Of a stretch of 64,000 bases of DNA, positions 28,030-37,331 are shown piece after piece. Both the position numbers and the translations under genes were made by a program. The notes below the pieces were generated by a model. That model did not search any database. It was not told where the DNA came from and saw only the letters and a program-made list of their open reading frames with translations. This DNA is from Hyphomonas sp. (GTDB lineage: Bacteria > Pseudomonadota > Alphaproteobacteria > Caulobacterales > Hyphomonadaceae): positions 1-64,000 of the forward strand of contig NZ_JAGYJH010000003.1 in NCBI RefSeq assembly GCF_018402285.1, in the 5' to 3' direction. Positions within the stretch are counted from its first letter, which is position 1, and every line of letters starts with the position of its first letter.

Positions 28030-28854
28030 TCAGAGGGATGGCACCTGCGGGCTGAGGCGCCCGCCCATGCGGATCGGCTCAACGCGCACGGCGAGCCCCG
28101 AGCGGTCATCGGTCTCGACATAAGTGCCGCACAGTGTCCCCTCCCCCAGCGCCGGCTGGTAGCGCTCGCCGGGAAGCTGCGTCGTGAACCGGTAGAGGGA
28201 CATTTCCTTCTGCATGCCGATCACCGAGTCATAGTCCCCGCACATGCCCGCATCGGTGTGATAGGCGGTGCCGCCATTCAGGATCATCGTGTCGGCGGTC
28301 GGCACATGCGTATGGCTTCCCACCACGAGGCTGGCGCGGCCATCGCAATGATGCCCCATCGCCATCTTCTCGCTCGTCGCCTCGCAATGCATGTCCACGA
28401 TCACGGCATCGGCCACCGTGCCGAGCGGCATCTGGTCGAGGGCGGCATCGGCCGCCGCAAACGGGCAGGCCAGCGCCTGGCGCATGAACACATTGCCCTG
28501 CAGCTGCACCACGCCCACCCGGCGCCCGTCCGGGAGGGTGTAGAGCTCGGCGCCCTTGCCCGGCGCGCCGGAACTCGCCGGATAGTTCAGCGGCCGCAGC
28601 AGGCGGGGTTCACGCTCGATATAGGTCAGCGCCTCGCGCTGGTCCCAGGCATGATCGCCCAGCGTCAGGCAGTCGGCGCCCGCCCCGAAAAACTCCTCTG
28701 CGATCTGACGGGTGAGACCAAAGCCCCCGGCCGCGTTCTCGCCGTTGACGACAACGAAATCGAGCTTCAGCCGCGCGCGCAGCTCCGGCAGGTATTCCAG
28801 CACCGCCGCCCGGCCGGGCTTGCCGACCACATCTCCGAAAAACGCCAGTTTCAT
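28030..28854 (-). CDS. YmdB-family metallophosphoesterase
   Basis: 274 residues of the TIGR00282/YmdB type: LAFFGDVVGKPGR (metal Asp), VVNGENAAGGFGL, LTLGDHAWDQRE and VVGSHTHVPTADTMIL are the conserved motifs. Homologues hydrolyse 2',3'-cyclic nucleotides or act as phosphodiesterases in Gram-positive biofilm control; the role in alphaproteobacteria is not established. Cytosolic, no signal. It ends the minus-strand run before the long gap on its right side in transcription terms. Confidence 0.9.
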   Translation of the reverse strand: MKLAFFGDVVGKPGRAAVLEYLPELRARLKLDFVVVNGENAAGGFGLTRQIAEEFFGAGADCLTLGDHAWDQREALTYIEREPRLLRPLNYPASSGAPGKGAELYTLPDGRRVGVVQLQGNVFMRQALACPFAAADAALDQMPLGTVADAVIVDMHCEATSEKMAMGHHCDGRASLVVGSHTHVPTADTMILNGGTAYHTDAGMCGDYDSVIGMQKEMSLYRFTTQLPGERYQPALGEGTLCGTYVETDDRSGLAVRVEPIRMGGRLSPQVPSL

Positions 28855-28892
28855 GGGCTCAAGCCTATGCCTTCAATGCCGCCCAATGAAAA

Positions 28893-28921
28893 GGGCGCGG
28901 CAGCCAATTGCTCCCGCGCCC
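28893..28921 (-). terminator. Rho-independent terminator after the EF-hand lipoprotein gene
   Basis: GGGCGCGG and CCGCGCCC form an 8-bp stem followed on the minus strand by TTTTC. It lies between the stop at 28950 and the YmdB start at 28854. Confidence 0.6.
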
Positions 28922-28949
28922 CCTCTACTCGCCCTTGAGGGCCATCTGC

Positions 28950-30695
28950 TTAATTGTTACCGGCCGAGAAGCCGAGCTTCGCCTTGTCCAGCTTGAGGGC
29001 CGGATCAGACGGGTTGGAGGCAGCGTCCACAAAGCTCTGCGCGGTCACCGGTGCCGGCGGGGCCAGCGTGATCGTCAGGGTCTTGGGGTCCTGCACGAAG
29101 CTCGAGATCGCCGAGGCAAGCTCGGTGACCACGGCCACGTCAACGCCGGTCTGGCCAGCCATCATCGGGGCCATCGCCATGACGCCGGAAATCTGCGCCC
29201 GGACATTGGCGGGGTCTTCGCCCGACTGGGCCGCATAGGCATTGAGCGCCCGGTTGAAGAAGCCGTTGTCGTCAAACGCGATTTCGAGCTGATGGAAAGC
29301 CAGCTTGCTCATCATCGCTTCCATCATGGCGTCCGGATTGGCTTCCAGCTGGGCCGCCGAAGAGGCCTCTGCGATCGCCTTGGAGCCTTCATACTTGGCC
29401 GATACGTCCAGCTTGAAGCCGTCATTGAGCTGCCAGTAGTTCTTGCCCTTCGGCAGGGTCACGATGTCCGCGTCCGGATCATACAGCTGCTCGCCGGCGC
29501 CGCTGAGGGTCAGCGACTCATAGCCCAGCGTTGCCAGCGCGCCGGCAAACTGTTCGCCATCGGGATTGTCCCGTGCCGCAACCGTCATGCTGAAAGGATC
29601 GGTGGTGATCTTGGTGGCGCGGCCCTGATTGTCACGTCCCACATAGGAGTTGAACTCGGCCAGATCGACGCTTGCACCGATGATGTCCGCCTTCAGGCCC
29701 TTCATGAGCGCGGCGTCAAAACCCGGATTGCCCGGATCGGCCTGCATCGCTTCTGACATGGCGGCCGGATCGGACGAACTGGCAGCTGCAGCCGCGATCA
29801 GGCCATAGTCGAGACCGGCCAGGCCAAATCCGTCGAGCGTGATGTTGACGTCGCCGGTTTCGCCTTCGGTGAACTGGAATTTGAGATTGGAGAGGCCAAC
29901 CCGTCCCGCCTTCTCTTCTTTCAGGCCATCAATATAGAACGAGCCGAGATCGAACCCGCCCGACCCGCTGGCATCGTTCATGACGAGGTTGACGTCCTTG
30001 ACCGCCCAGCGGTCAAACGACAGCGCCGTGCCTTCCGGGAAGTCTGCTGGCTCGCCCTGGCCAAAGAGGCTGGCGACCCAGGCGGCCGTTTGCGGCGAGG
30101 GATTGATCAGCTCGATCGTGCCGACGGCGCCGGTGGTCTGGTCTTCAGAACCCTCCACCGGGGTCACTGAAATGTCGGAGAGGCGCATGAGGGAGAAGTT
30201 TGCGGCGCCGTCGATCATGCCGAGGCCGTCAAACTCGAGCTTTGCCGCCTTGACCACCGGCGGCGGGCCGGCTGGCTCGGTGGCGTTCATGCTGACGCCG
30301 TACTCTTCAAGCGTCATCTCGGAGCCGTCGTCCGCGATGCCGTCGCCATCATAGTCCATGTAGGAGAACAGCTCGGCGATCTCTTCCTCAGAATAGAGGG
30401 GCTCATCCGCAGTGGTGTCCTGAGGGATGGAGAGGATCACATTTGTGAAAACGGCTTTGTCGCCGTTGATGTCCTGGCCATCAAAGGACAGCCTCCCGGA
30501 ACCGGACTCAGACAAGGACAGAGCGGCAAGCGCCTGGGAAGCCGTGTCTGCGTCTCCATTGCGGAGCGAGACATCGGACAGTTTCGATACGTCGAATTCA
30601 ACTGCCGCGAGAGCAGCCTCACCAGTCGGCTTGTCTTTCTCCCCACATGCCGTAAGCAAAGTTATAGCGATCACGCCCGTGAGCAAATACTTCAT
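28950..30695 (-). CDS. Large unknown lipoprotein with EF-hand-like loop
   Basis: 581 residues. The signal KYLLTGVIAITLLTACGEKD ends in a lipobox (LTAC). Near residue 115 a calcium-loop-like DYDGDGIADDGSEMTLEEYG resembles an EF-hand or dockerin loop. The rest is a long series of beta-rich segments of similar style (LSFDRWAVKDVNLVMND, VGLSNLKFQFTEGE, LTIDPFSMTVAARDN and others), suggesting repeated envelope domains. I do not recognise the family. It probably sits at the outer membrane or periplasm. Orthologue searches in Hyphomonadaceae could show whether the EF loop is conserved. Confidence 0.75.
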   Translation of the reverse strand: MKYLLTGVIAITLLTACGEKDKPTGEAALAAVEFDVSKLSDVSLRNGDADTASQALAALSLSESGSGRLSFDGQDINGDKAVFTNVILSIPQDTTADEPLYSEEEIAELFSYMDYDGDGIADDGSEMTLEEYGVSMNATEPAGPPPVVKAAKLEFDGLGMIDGAANFSLMRLSDISVTPVEGSEDQTTGAVGTIELINPSPQTAAWVASLFGQGEPADFPEGTALSFDRWAVKDVNLVMNDASGSGGFDLGSFYIDGLKEEKAGRVGLSNLKFQFTEGETGDVNITLDGFGLAGLDYGLIAAAAASSSDPAAMSEAMQADPGNPGFDAALMKGLKADIIGASVDLAEFNSYVGRDNQGRATKITTDPFSMTVAARDNPDGEQFAGALATLGYESLTLSGAGEQLYDPDADIVTLPKGKNYWQLNDGFKLDVSAKYEGSKAIAEASSAAQLEANPDAMMEAMMSKLAFHQLEIAFDDNGFFNRALNAYAAQSGEDPANVRAQISGVMAMAPMMAGQTGVDVAVVTELASAISSFVQDPKTLTITLAPPAPVTAQSFVDAASNPSDPALKLDKAKLGFSAGNN

Positions 30696-30761
30696 TAGGT
30701 GTCCCTCTGTTTCGGATTGGGGGTGCGGTGTGGCCGCTCGTTTAGTGCGGACTCTTTACAC

Positions 30762-31481
30762 ATGCTATACAACAATGGCCAGACCATGACATTGAAAGCG
30801 CCCGGTGGTCACCGGGTGAAAGTGCGCCTTGAGGTCAATGCCAAGGCCAGACGCCTGATAATCCGCCTGGATGAACGGCGCCGCGAGGCTGTTGCGATTG
30901 CCCCGAGCCAGCGTCAAATGGAGGCTGCAGTCGCCTTCGCCGCAGAGCGTGTCGACTGGATTTCCTCAAGACTTCAACACCTTCCGGAGATTGTCCGCTT
31001 CGAGGAGGGGGCCGTTTTCAATTATCGCGGGGAGCCGTGTCAGATTACGGGCGAAGGCGAGGGCCGACTGGCAAAACTTTTGCCGGGCGCCCCGAAACTG
31101 CTGCACGTACCCGGCGATCCCGAAACCATTCATATGCGCGTCGAACGCTTCCTAAAGAAGCAGGCACGGGCAGATCTGACGCGCGCCGCAAAGCGTCATG
31201 CCGAGACCTTGGGCGTTGAATACAAAGGCATTTCGGTAAAAGATACACGCTCACGCTGGGGCTCCTGCACCTCTGACGGGCAGCTGTCCTTTTCCTGGCG
31301 CCTCATCATGGCGCCCCCGGAGATCCTCAATTACGTCGCCGCCCATGAATGCGCCCATCTTCTGGAGATGAACCACTCCAACCGATTCTGGACATTGGTG
31401 GCCAAATGCTGCCCTGACTGGAAGCGTCAGAGGTCCTGGCTGAGGGTTCACGGGGCTGAATTGCAGGCCGCCGGCGAATAA
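30762..31481 (+). CDS. YgjP/DUF45-type zinc metallopeptidase
   Basis: About 240 residues. The C-terminal zincin motif YVAAHECAHLLEMNHSNRFW gives HExxH with a further His, as in the YgjP/SprT-like M48-related family; SRWGSCTSDGQLSFSWRLIM precedes it, which is the conserved WGSC signature of this group. A cytosolic peptidase with unknown targets. Two ATGs compete as start (30762 and 30786); the homology begins near the second. Confidence 0.8.
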   Translation: MLYNNGQTMTLKAPGGHRVKVRLEVNAKARRLIIRLDERRREAVAIAPSQRQMEAAVAFAAERVDWISSRLQHLPEIVRFEEGAVFNYRGEPCQITGEGEGRLAKLLPGAPKLLHVPGDPETIHMRVERFLKKQARADLTRAAKRHAETLGVEYKGISVKDTRSRWGSCTSDGQLSFSWRLIMAPPEILNYVAAHECAHLLEMNHSNRFWTLVAKCCPDWKRQRSWLRVHGAELQAAGE

Positions 31482-31602
31482 TCCGTGTCAAGACGGAATG
31501 ACTGCGAAATCCCGAAATAAATTTTCTCCCCAAGAGGGAGAATACTAATTCCGGATTGAGGATATAATCAGTCGCCTGCAGTCCAGAGTATTAAATGCGT
31601 AT

Positions 31603-32133
31603 TTAGGATTCAAATCCTAGTTTGGACTCAGGCAGCGAGAAGTCAAAGCCGATCGCACGGGCCCCATAGGAGCCCTCTCGGTAGCGCTCGATGTTCTCGG
31701 TAAACCAGCCCTGGATGTGCTCGAATATGTGTGCATTGAAAGGCCGGGCGTCTTCCTCGCTGATCGGGAGCCGGAATTCATACTCGGCGCCCTCCTCGAT
31801 CGACACGATGAAGCTATCGCCCGACTTGCGGCAATGCATCGCCAAGCGCAGCCAGTCATGCGTCTTCGTTACCCTCACGGCGAGGCCAAACGAGACCGGC
31901 CCAAGGGGCCGAAACCCCCTCGGCGGGATGGAGAAGGCCTGATCGCCATAAGAGCGCGGCTCGAACGGGCCCGCCGGCGGTACGAGGTGCACGCAGATCC
32001 CATCGCTGGCGCCCAGATAATCGCAGAGGCCCGAGCGCACCTCTTCGGCGAGCCGCCGGATGCGATTGTAGTTCTCCTCGGCCAGGGCCTGGTAGACTTC
32101 AACGGTGGCGACAAGTTCATCGAAACGGGACAT
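31603..32133 (-). CDS. Conserved hypothetical protein
   Basis: 176 residues, no signal or membrane segment. Segments such as RIRRLAEEVRSGLCDYLGA, FSIPPRGFRPLGPVSFGLAV and PFNAHIFEHIQGWFTENIER give a mixed alpha/beta protein of good codon quality. I do not recognise it. The start could also be two residues earlier. It lies downstream of motA on the same strand, 66 bases apart, and might be co-transcribed. Confidence 0.7.
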   Translation of the reverse strand: MSRFDELVATVEVYQALAEENYNRIRRLAEEVRSGLCDYLGASDGICVHLVPPAGPFEPRSYGDQAFSIPPRGFRPLGPVSFGLAVRVTKTHDWLRLAMHCRKSGDSFIVSIEEGAEYEFRLPISEEDARPFNAHIFEHIQGWFTENIERYREGSYGARAIGFDFSLPESKLGFES

Positions 32134-32198
32134 CGGCAACAGCCTTGTTCTGACAGGGGGAAAGGCAGGAGCCTAACGGCTCAGGCCGCCTGCGCCAA

Positions 32199-33074
32199 TC
32201 AGGCAGCTGGTCTTCGAGCTGCTGTGAGCGGGGTCACCGCCGCGCTCGCCGATACGGCTTCTGGCTGCAACGCAATGGGCAGCGTCGTGCGCGCCATCTC
32301 GATGGCGAGCGAGGGGGCGGCGCCCTCGCCGAAACTACGGATCACGCCGCGGATCGTCTCCAGGAAGATCGCCTCTTCCTCGACGATCTGGCCATAACGT
32401 GCCGCAATCGGCCCGACGAGCCCGTAGGCGAGGAACACGCCGAGGAAAGTGCCGAGCAGCGCCGCGCCGATCATGGCGCCCAGAATGGCGGGTTCCTGGT
32501 CAATCGCGCCCATCGTCCGGATGATGCCGAGCACAGCGGCAACAATGCCCAGCGCGGGCAGCGCGTCGGCCAGCGTCTGGAGCGCGCCAACCGCCTTGGC
32601 CCGCTGAGCCACGTGCCCATCGATGGCCTCCATCATCCGCTGGTCCGCCCGCTGAGGGTCAGACAGGTCAAGCGCCATCAGCCGGAACGCGTCGCATATC
32701 AGTGTCCGTGCAGGCGCGTCCTCCAGGATACGCGGCGCCGCGCGGAAGAGCGCTGACTCTTCGGGCATCTCGATGTCCGCTTCGATGGCGACAAAGCCCC
32801 GCCGTTTGACAGCGCGCATCAAGCCGCCGGTCAGCGCGAAGAGATCGGCATAATCGCTCCTCTTCCAGCGGGCGCCGCGAAAAGCCCGCACAAAGCCTGC
32901 CAGCGCTTCGCGCGCAACTGCCGGAGAGTTCGCCAGCATCACTGTGCCAATCGCCGCCCCGCCGATCAGCGCCAGCTCAAATGGCAGCGCGTGCATGGCC
33001 GCGGGCCCGCCGGTCAGGGCAAGGCCTCCCCCGACGAGGATCAGAACGATGACAAGACCGGCCAGTTGGAGCAC
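32199..33074 (-). CDS. motA: Flagellar motor stator protein MotA
   Basis: 291 residues starting at GTG 33074. It has the four-helix MotA layout: LAGLVIVLILVGGGLALTGG, LIGGAAIGTVMLANSP, then a cytoplasmic part with DYADLFALTGGLMRAVKRRG, and the last two helices in ALPALGIVAAVLGIIRTMGA and AALLGTFLGVFLAYGLVG, the conserved Pro-rich pore region. It forms the proton channel of the flagellar motor with MotB. No motB is adjacent; unlinked motA/motB also occurs in Caulobacter. Confidence 0.9.
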   Translation of the reverse strand: MLQLAGLVIVLILVGGGLALTGGPAAMHALPFELALIGGAAIGTVMLANSPAVAREALAGFVRAFRGARWKRSDYADLFALTGGLMRAVKRRGFVAIEADIEMPEESALFRAAPRILEDAPARTLICDAFRLMALDLSDPQRADQRMMEAIDGHVAQRAKAVGALQTLADALPALGIVAAVLGIIRTMGAIDQEPAILGAMIGAALLGTFLGVFLAYGLVGPIAARYGQIVEEEAIFLETIRGVIRSFGEGAAPSLAIEMARTTLPIALQPEAVSASAAVTPLTAARRPAA

Positions 33075-33217
33075 TGCGCGTCATTTCCCTTTCAAGACTT
33101 GAGAACCGCGAATACCCTTCATGGCCCGGCGCGTCTTAAAGCCGCGTTCACAAGCGCGCGTGTTCGGGCGCACCGCAGACTCCAAAAAAAAGCCCATTGC
33201 GAGGGGGACCATCCATA

Positions 33218-34492
33218 ATGCCAGGCATCAACGGCCCTCTTCCCGACGAGTCCCGCCCGGACCGGCGGGGCGCATTCATTCTCCTGTTCTTCGCGCTGAT
33301 GGCCATTGGCGCGGGCAACACGATGCTGCTGGCCGCCGTGCTGCCTCAGCTGACGCGGGAAATGGCGATGCCGGACTGGATGGCAGGGGCGGTCTTCTCA
33401 CTCTCTGCGCTCCTCTGGTCGCTGACCTCCCCGTTCTGGGGCGAACGCTCCAATCGCTGGGGCCGGCGGAAAGTCGCCGCGATTGGCCTGGCGGGCTATG
33501 CCGCCTCAATGTTCTTCATCTGGCTGACGGGGCGTTTCGCCCTCTCCGGCATGATGACCAATATCGTTGCCATCTTCGTCTGCCTCGCGCTCGCCCGCTC
33601 GCTGTTCGGCCTCATCGGCTCGGCGGCCAACCCGGCGGCGCAGGCTTACGTCGCCGACCGCACCAGCAAGGCCGAGCGCCAGAGCGAGATTGCGTTTCTT
33701 TCCTCCGGCTTCAGCGTCGGCAGCGTCATAGGGCCTGCCTTTGCCGCGGCCCTGGTCGCCTGGGTCGGCATCCTCTCCCCGGCCCTGGTCACGGCGGTTC
33801 TGGCCGCCACGATGGCGGCGCTCGTCTGGTGGCGCCTGCCAGAAACGCGCGCCCCGGTCGCTGACGCCGTGAAGATCGATGCAGAGATCGGCGCCAAGGG
33901 CCTCTGGCATTCAGACAGGGTCCTGCCCTTCCTCATCTATGCGGTCGCCATGTCTCTGGTCACCGGTGTGCTTACCCAGGTTTTTGTCTTCGCGGTGATG
34001 GACAAGCTCGGCGTCTCTGGCCGCGAAGCGGCGCAATATACCGGCCCTGCCTTCACGGTTGGCGCAGTGGCGGTCCTGCTTGCCCAGCTTGTGATCATCC
34101 CGCGCCTGCACCTGCGCAACAAGACGCTGATGTGGGTGGGCTGCGTGCCCCTGCTCGTGGGTACGCTGATGATTGTGTTCGCCAATGATTTTGCGAGCCT
34201 CATCCTGTCGCAATTCCTGATCGGGCTTGGTCAGGGCCTTGCCCGGCCGGGCTTCTCAAGCGGTGCTTCCCTCGCCGTATCGCCGCAGCTTCAGGGCAAT
34301 GTCGCCGGCCTTGTCATTTCGGCCAATGGCATGGGCTATATCGTGACGCCCTTCTTCGGGCTGTTCTTCTACGAATATGTCAGCCGCGAGCTGCCCTTCT
34401 ATCTCTGCGCCGGCATGCTGATCGCCATGTTCCTCTATGCCCGGTTCGGCATGAAGGATGGCCTCGGCGAGGCACGGGATGACGAAGCCTAG
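33218..34492 (+). CDS. MFS transporter
   Basis: About 424 residues with 12 predicted membrane helices in two halves. The first half has WSLTSPFWGERSNRWGRRKV, the MFS loop-2/3 signature (G-x-x-x-[DN]-R-x-G-R-[RK]). A soluble loop around residues 190-225 (DAVKIDAEIGAKGLWHSDRV) separates the halves. GAGGGGG lies before the ATG at 33218. The cargo cannot be inferred. It stands alone, divergent from motA. Confidence 0.85.
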   Translation: MPGINGPLPDESRPDRRGAFILLFFALMAIGAGNTMLLAAVLPQLTREMAMPDWMAGAVFSLSALLWSLTSPFWGERSNRWGRRKVAAIGLAGYAASMFFIWLTGRFALSGMMTNIVAIFVCLALARSLFGLIGSAANPAAQAYVADRTSKAERQSEIAFLSSGFSVGSVIGPAFAAALVAWVGILSPALVTAVLAATMAALVWWRLPETRAPVADAVKIDAEIGAKGLWHSDRVLPFLIYAVAMSLVTGVLTQVFVFAVMDKLGVSGREAAQYTGPAFTVGAVAVLLAQLVIIPRLHLRNKTLMWVGCVPLLVGTLMIVFANDFASLILSQFLIGLGQGLARPGFSSGASLAVSPQLQGNVAGLVISANGMGYIVTPFFGLFFYEYVSRELPFYLCAGMLIAMFLYARFGMKDGLGEARDDEA

Positions 34493-34505
34493 CGCTGGCC
34501 CGGCC

Positions 34506-35843
34506 TTAATTGATAGCCGGTCCGCCTGCCCTGACGGCCGCCAGCATTTCCTGCGTCGGATACCCATCCGCCAGGAAGCCGCGCGCCTTCTGGAAATTCT
34601 GAAGCGCCGTCTTCGTGCGCCGCCCCGCAATTCCGTCCGGCGTGCCCGCATCATATCCAAGCTCGTTGAGGCTGGCCTGCAGCTCCCGGATGTCAGCCAC
34701 GGTCAGCGGCGGCATGTGTTTGGGCCACGCCGCCACTGGCCCGCCCTTACCCGCGATCATGTCGCCTGAAAGGCCCACGGCGAGGGCATAGGAATCGGCG
34801 CGGTTGTAAGTCTTGTAGACGTTGAAGTTCTTGAACAGCAGGAATTTCGGCCCTGACGCGCCGGCCGGCAGCCAGAGCTCTGCATATTCGGCCCCGCCGG
34901 TATCGAACGCTCCGCCGCGGATCGGCGAGAGCCCTGCCCCGGTCCAGGTCGTCATCCGGCGCTCATTGCCATCGGCCAGGCCGTAGTCGAAGCCTTCAGG
35001 GGTCAGCACTTCGATGCCCCAGGGCTGGCCCTTCACATAGCCGGACCGGGCGAGGTAATTGGCAGCAGATGCCAGCGCGTCCGCCTCGCTTTTCCAGACA
35101 TCCTTGCGGCCATCTCCGTCAAAGTCGACCGCATGGGCGACATAGGTCGAGGGCATGAACTGGGTGTGGCCCATGGCGCCCGCCCAGCCTGCGATCAGGT
35201 CGCCCCGGCGCGCGTCGCCATCCTTGAGGATCTTCATCAGAGCATAGAGTTCGGATTCGGCGAGATTCCGGCGGCGCCCCTCCACTGCCATGTTGGCCAG
35301 CGCATTGGCGGCGTCATCGCGGCCGATAAAGCCGCCGAAATTGGTCTCCATGCCCCAGATGGCCAGCAGCGCCTGCCGGTCCACCCCGTACTGGGCTTCT
35401 ATGGCAGCGAGTGTTGCACCAGTGCTGGCGAGCTTCTGCTGGCCTTGCGTGATGCGCGTATTGCCCAGCGGCGTGGCGAGATAGTCCCAGATCGGCTTTG
35501 CAAACTCGGCCTGATCACTTGGCGCGGTCTGGGTTGTCACCTCCGTCTCGGAGCTGCCCAGCCACATCCGGATCGGGCTGATATTTTCCAGCAGCGATTT
35601 GACCAGCGCCCGGTCATTTCCCGCTGCCATAGCGCGGGCGGAAAATTCGTTCCGCCAAGCATCCATCGCGGCATGACCGGAAGATTTATAGACAATCGGG
35701 CCGGTTTCAGGCGCCGGAGCGGGCTTTCCGGTGACCGGAGGCTTGGGCGAAGGAGCCTGAGGCCCGGCCGCGCAGGAGGCAAGCGCCCCGCAGACTACCG
35801 CGATCCCCATCCATTTTGAGCTGGCCAAACCGCGTTTAATCAT
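34506..35843 (-). CDS. Lytic murein transglycosylase, MltB type, with peptidoglycan-binding domain
   Basis: 445 residues. With the start at 35843, the signal MIKRGLASSKWMGIAVVCGA ends in lipobox LASC. The SLT_2 domain has the catalytic Glu in LLAIWGMETNFGGFIG and MGHTQFMPSTYVAHAVDFDG; after it LTVADIRELQASLNELGYDA begins a PG_binding_1 domain. It cleaves peptidoglycan glycan chains to make 1,6-anhydro ends, and probably sits in the outer membrane. The frame opens further upstream, but that part has no signal. Confidence 0.92.
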   Translation of the reverse strand: MIKRGLASSKWMGIAVVCGALASCAAGPQAPSPKPPVTGKPAPAPETGPIVYKSSGHAAMDAWRNEFSARAMAAGNDRALVKSLLENISPIRMWLGSSETEVTTQTAPSDQAEFAKPIWDYLATPLGNTRITQGQQKLASTGATLAAIEAQYGVDRQALLAIWGMETNFGGFIGRDDAANALANMAVEGRRRNLAESELYALMKILKDGDARRGDLIAGWAGAMGHTQFMPSTYVAHAVDFDGDGRKDVWKSEADALASAANYLARSGYVKGQPWGIEVLTPEGFDYGLADGNERRMTTWTGAGLSPIRGGAFDTGGAEYAELWLPAGASGPKFLLFKNFNVYKTYNRADSYALAVGLSGDMIAGKGGPVAAWPKHMPPLTVADIRELQASLNELGYDAGTPDGIAGRRTKTALQNFQKARGFLADGYPTQEMLAAVRAGGPAIN

Positions 35844-35954
35844 GCCTTTTACCCTTTTGTCGGCCTTCTCGCCGCAGTTACCGTTCTTGACTCGGCTATC
35901 CGGATTCATTACGCGCTCCGCTTTCCCAATTCCTAAACGTTTCAGGCCAGACCC

Positions 35955-36080
35955 ATGAAAGTCCGCTCGTCTCTCAAATCGCTCAAGTCACGTCACCGCG
36001 ACTGCAAGATCGTGCGCCGCAAGGGCCGGGTCTATGTGATCAACAAGACCGACCCCCGTTTCAAAGCGAAACAAGGCTGA
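35955..36080 (+). CDS. rpmJ: 50S ribosomal protein L36 (zinc-less form)
   Basis: A 41-residue ORF too short for usual ORF lists: it begins [20 protein letters not shown] and ends in DPRFKAKQG. It has the [15 protein letters not shown] core of L36. Only one of the zinc-binding Cys/His residues (Cys17) is left, as in C-minus L36 proteins common in alphaproteobacteria. A component of the large ribosomal subunit. Confidence 0.93.
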   Translation: MKVRSSLKSLKSRHRDCKIVRRKGRVYVINKTDPRFKAKQG

Positions 36081-36111
36081 GCCTTAGATGAACAGGGATT
36101 GAGGCGGCAGA

Positions 36112-36721
36112 ATGACGGCCCGCATCGCCCTCTTCGATTTAGGTGGCGTCCTCCTCGACTGGTCGCCGGCTCGGCTTTACTCGCAGGTCTTCAGCAACGC
36201 GGCTGAAGCAGACCGGTTCCTTGCCGACGTGTGCACCATCGGAATGGCACACCGGGCACGACCGCGGCGTAAGCTTTGCCGATAATGCCGCCCCGCTGAT
36301 CGAAAAATATCCGCACTACGAGCCCCAGATCCGCGCCTGGCACAGCCGCTGGGCAGACATGTTTGACGGTTACATCACCGGAACCGACCGTCTCGTGGAA
36401 ATGCTGCATGGCCGGGAAGTGCCGATCTACGGCCTCTCCAACATGCCCGCCGAAATCTGGCCGCAGATGCTGGGCATGTTCCCCGCGCTGCTGCGCTTCC
36501 GCGAGGTGGTAGTTTCCGGTCAGATCGGGATGATCAAACCCGACCCCGCGATCTTCCACTATACCCGCACCCGGATGGGTGATCCCGATCCGTGCGATGT
36601 CCTGTTCATCGATGACGCGCCGCGAAACATCGCGATGGCAGATGCCCTGGGCTACCAGACCCACCTCTTCACCGGCGCCGCCCGGCTTGAAAGTGAACTG
36701 ATCCGCCAGGGACTTCTCTGA
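36112..36721 (+). pseudogene. HAD-family hydrolase (phosphatase), one-base frameshift
   Basis: The N-terminus reads MTARIALFDLGGVLLDWSPA, with the DxG-type HAD motif I of the subgroup whose second residue varies (FDLGG). After about 44 residues the frame changes at 36241, where an extra G follows ATC. Removing it joins to EWHTGHDRGVSF and the rest, with the HAD motif II area GLSNMPAE, the Lys region VVSGQIGMIKPDPAIFHY and motif IV LFIDDAPRNIAMADALGYQT. The full enzyme would be 202 residues, a normal size. Either a recent mutation or a sequence error; the gene is otherwise well preserved. Confidence 0.75.
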
Positions 36722-36789
36722 GACTTTCTCTGGCAACTCTGCTGAGGGCCGCCGTTGCCGCCGGCCGCGCGCGCGTCATATCATAAGCT

Positions 36790-37326
36790 ATGATCAAAAG
36801 GCTCGTCCCTGCCCTTTTCCTGCTCTGGCTGGCGCCCTTGGCCCAGGCGCTGCCGTCCGATGAGATGTTCGAGAAACTGAAATCGGCTGAGGACGAAGTT
36901 CAGGCCGCCGATGTGGCGGACGACATCTGGGCCACCTGGCTGGAATCGGGCTCGCCCAGCGCCGACCTTGTAATGAGCCGCGCCGTCGAGGCGCTGAGCT
37001 ATGGCGAGACTGAGCTTGCCCGCGACCTGCTCGACCGGGTCATCCTGATGCGTCCGGACTTTGCCGAAGCCTGGCACCGGCGCGCGGGCATCTTCCTGTC
37101 GGAAGAAAACTACCCCGAAGCCCTGCGCGATCTCAATCAGGCACTTGAGGCCGAGCCACGCCATTTCGGCGCCTGGCTGGGCCTCGGCTACATCCTCGAA
37201 CAGCTTGGCGGCGAGGCAGAAGCCCTCGACAGCTATCGCCAGGCGCTCACCATCTACCCGCTCATGCCTCAAGCCAAGGCCGCCGAAGCCCGCCTGACCC
37301 TCAAGGCTGAAGGCCAGGAGCTTTGA
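36790..37326 (+). CDS. TPR-repeat periplasmic protein
   Basis: 178 residues with a signal peptide (KRLVPALFLLWLAPLAQA) and at least three tetratricopeptide repeats from about residue 65 to 170 (LARDLLDRVILMRPDFAEAW, EALRDLNQALEAEPRHFGAW, AEALDSYRQALTIYPLMPQA). TPR modules bind partner proteins; no enzyme domain is seen. The next gene, a lipoprotein hydrolase, overlaps its last bases, so they are likely co-transcribed. Confidence 0.85.
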   Translation: MIKRLVPALFLLWLAPLAQALPSDEMFEKLKSAEDEVQAADVADDIWATWLESGSPSADLVMSRAVEALSYGETELARDLLDRVILMRPDFAEAWHRRAGIFLSEENYPEALRDLNQALEAEPRHFGAWLGLGYILEQLGGEAEALDSYRQALTIYPLMPQAKAAEARLTLKAEGQEL

Positions 37327-37331
37327 AACGC

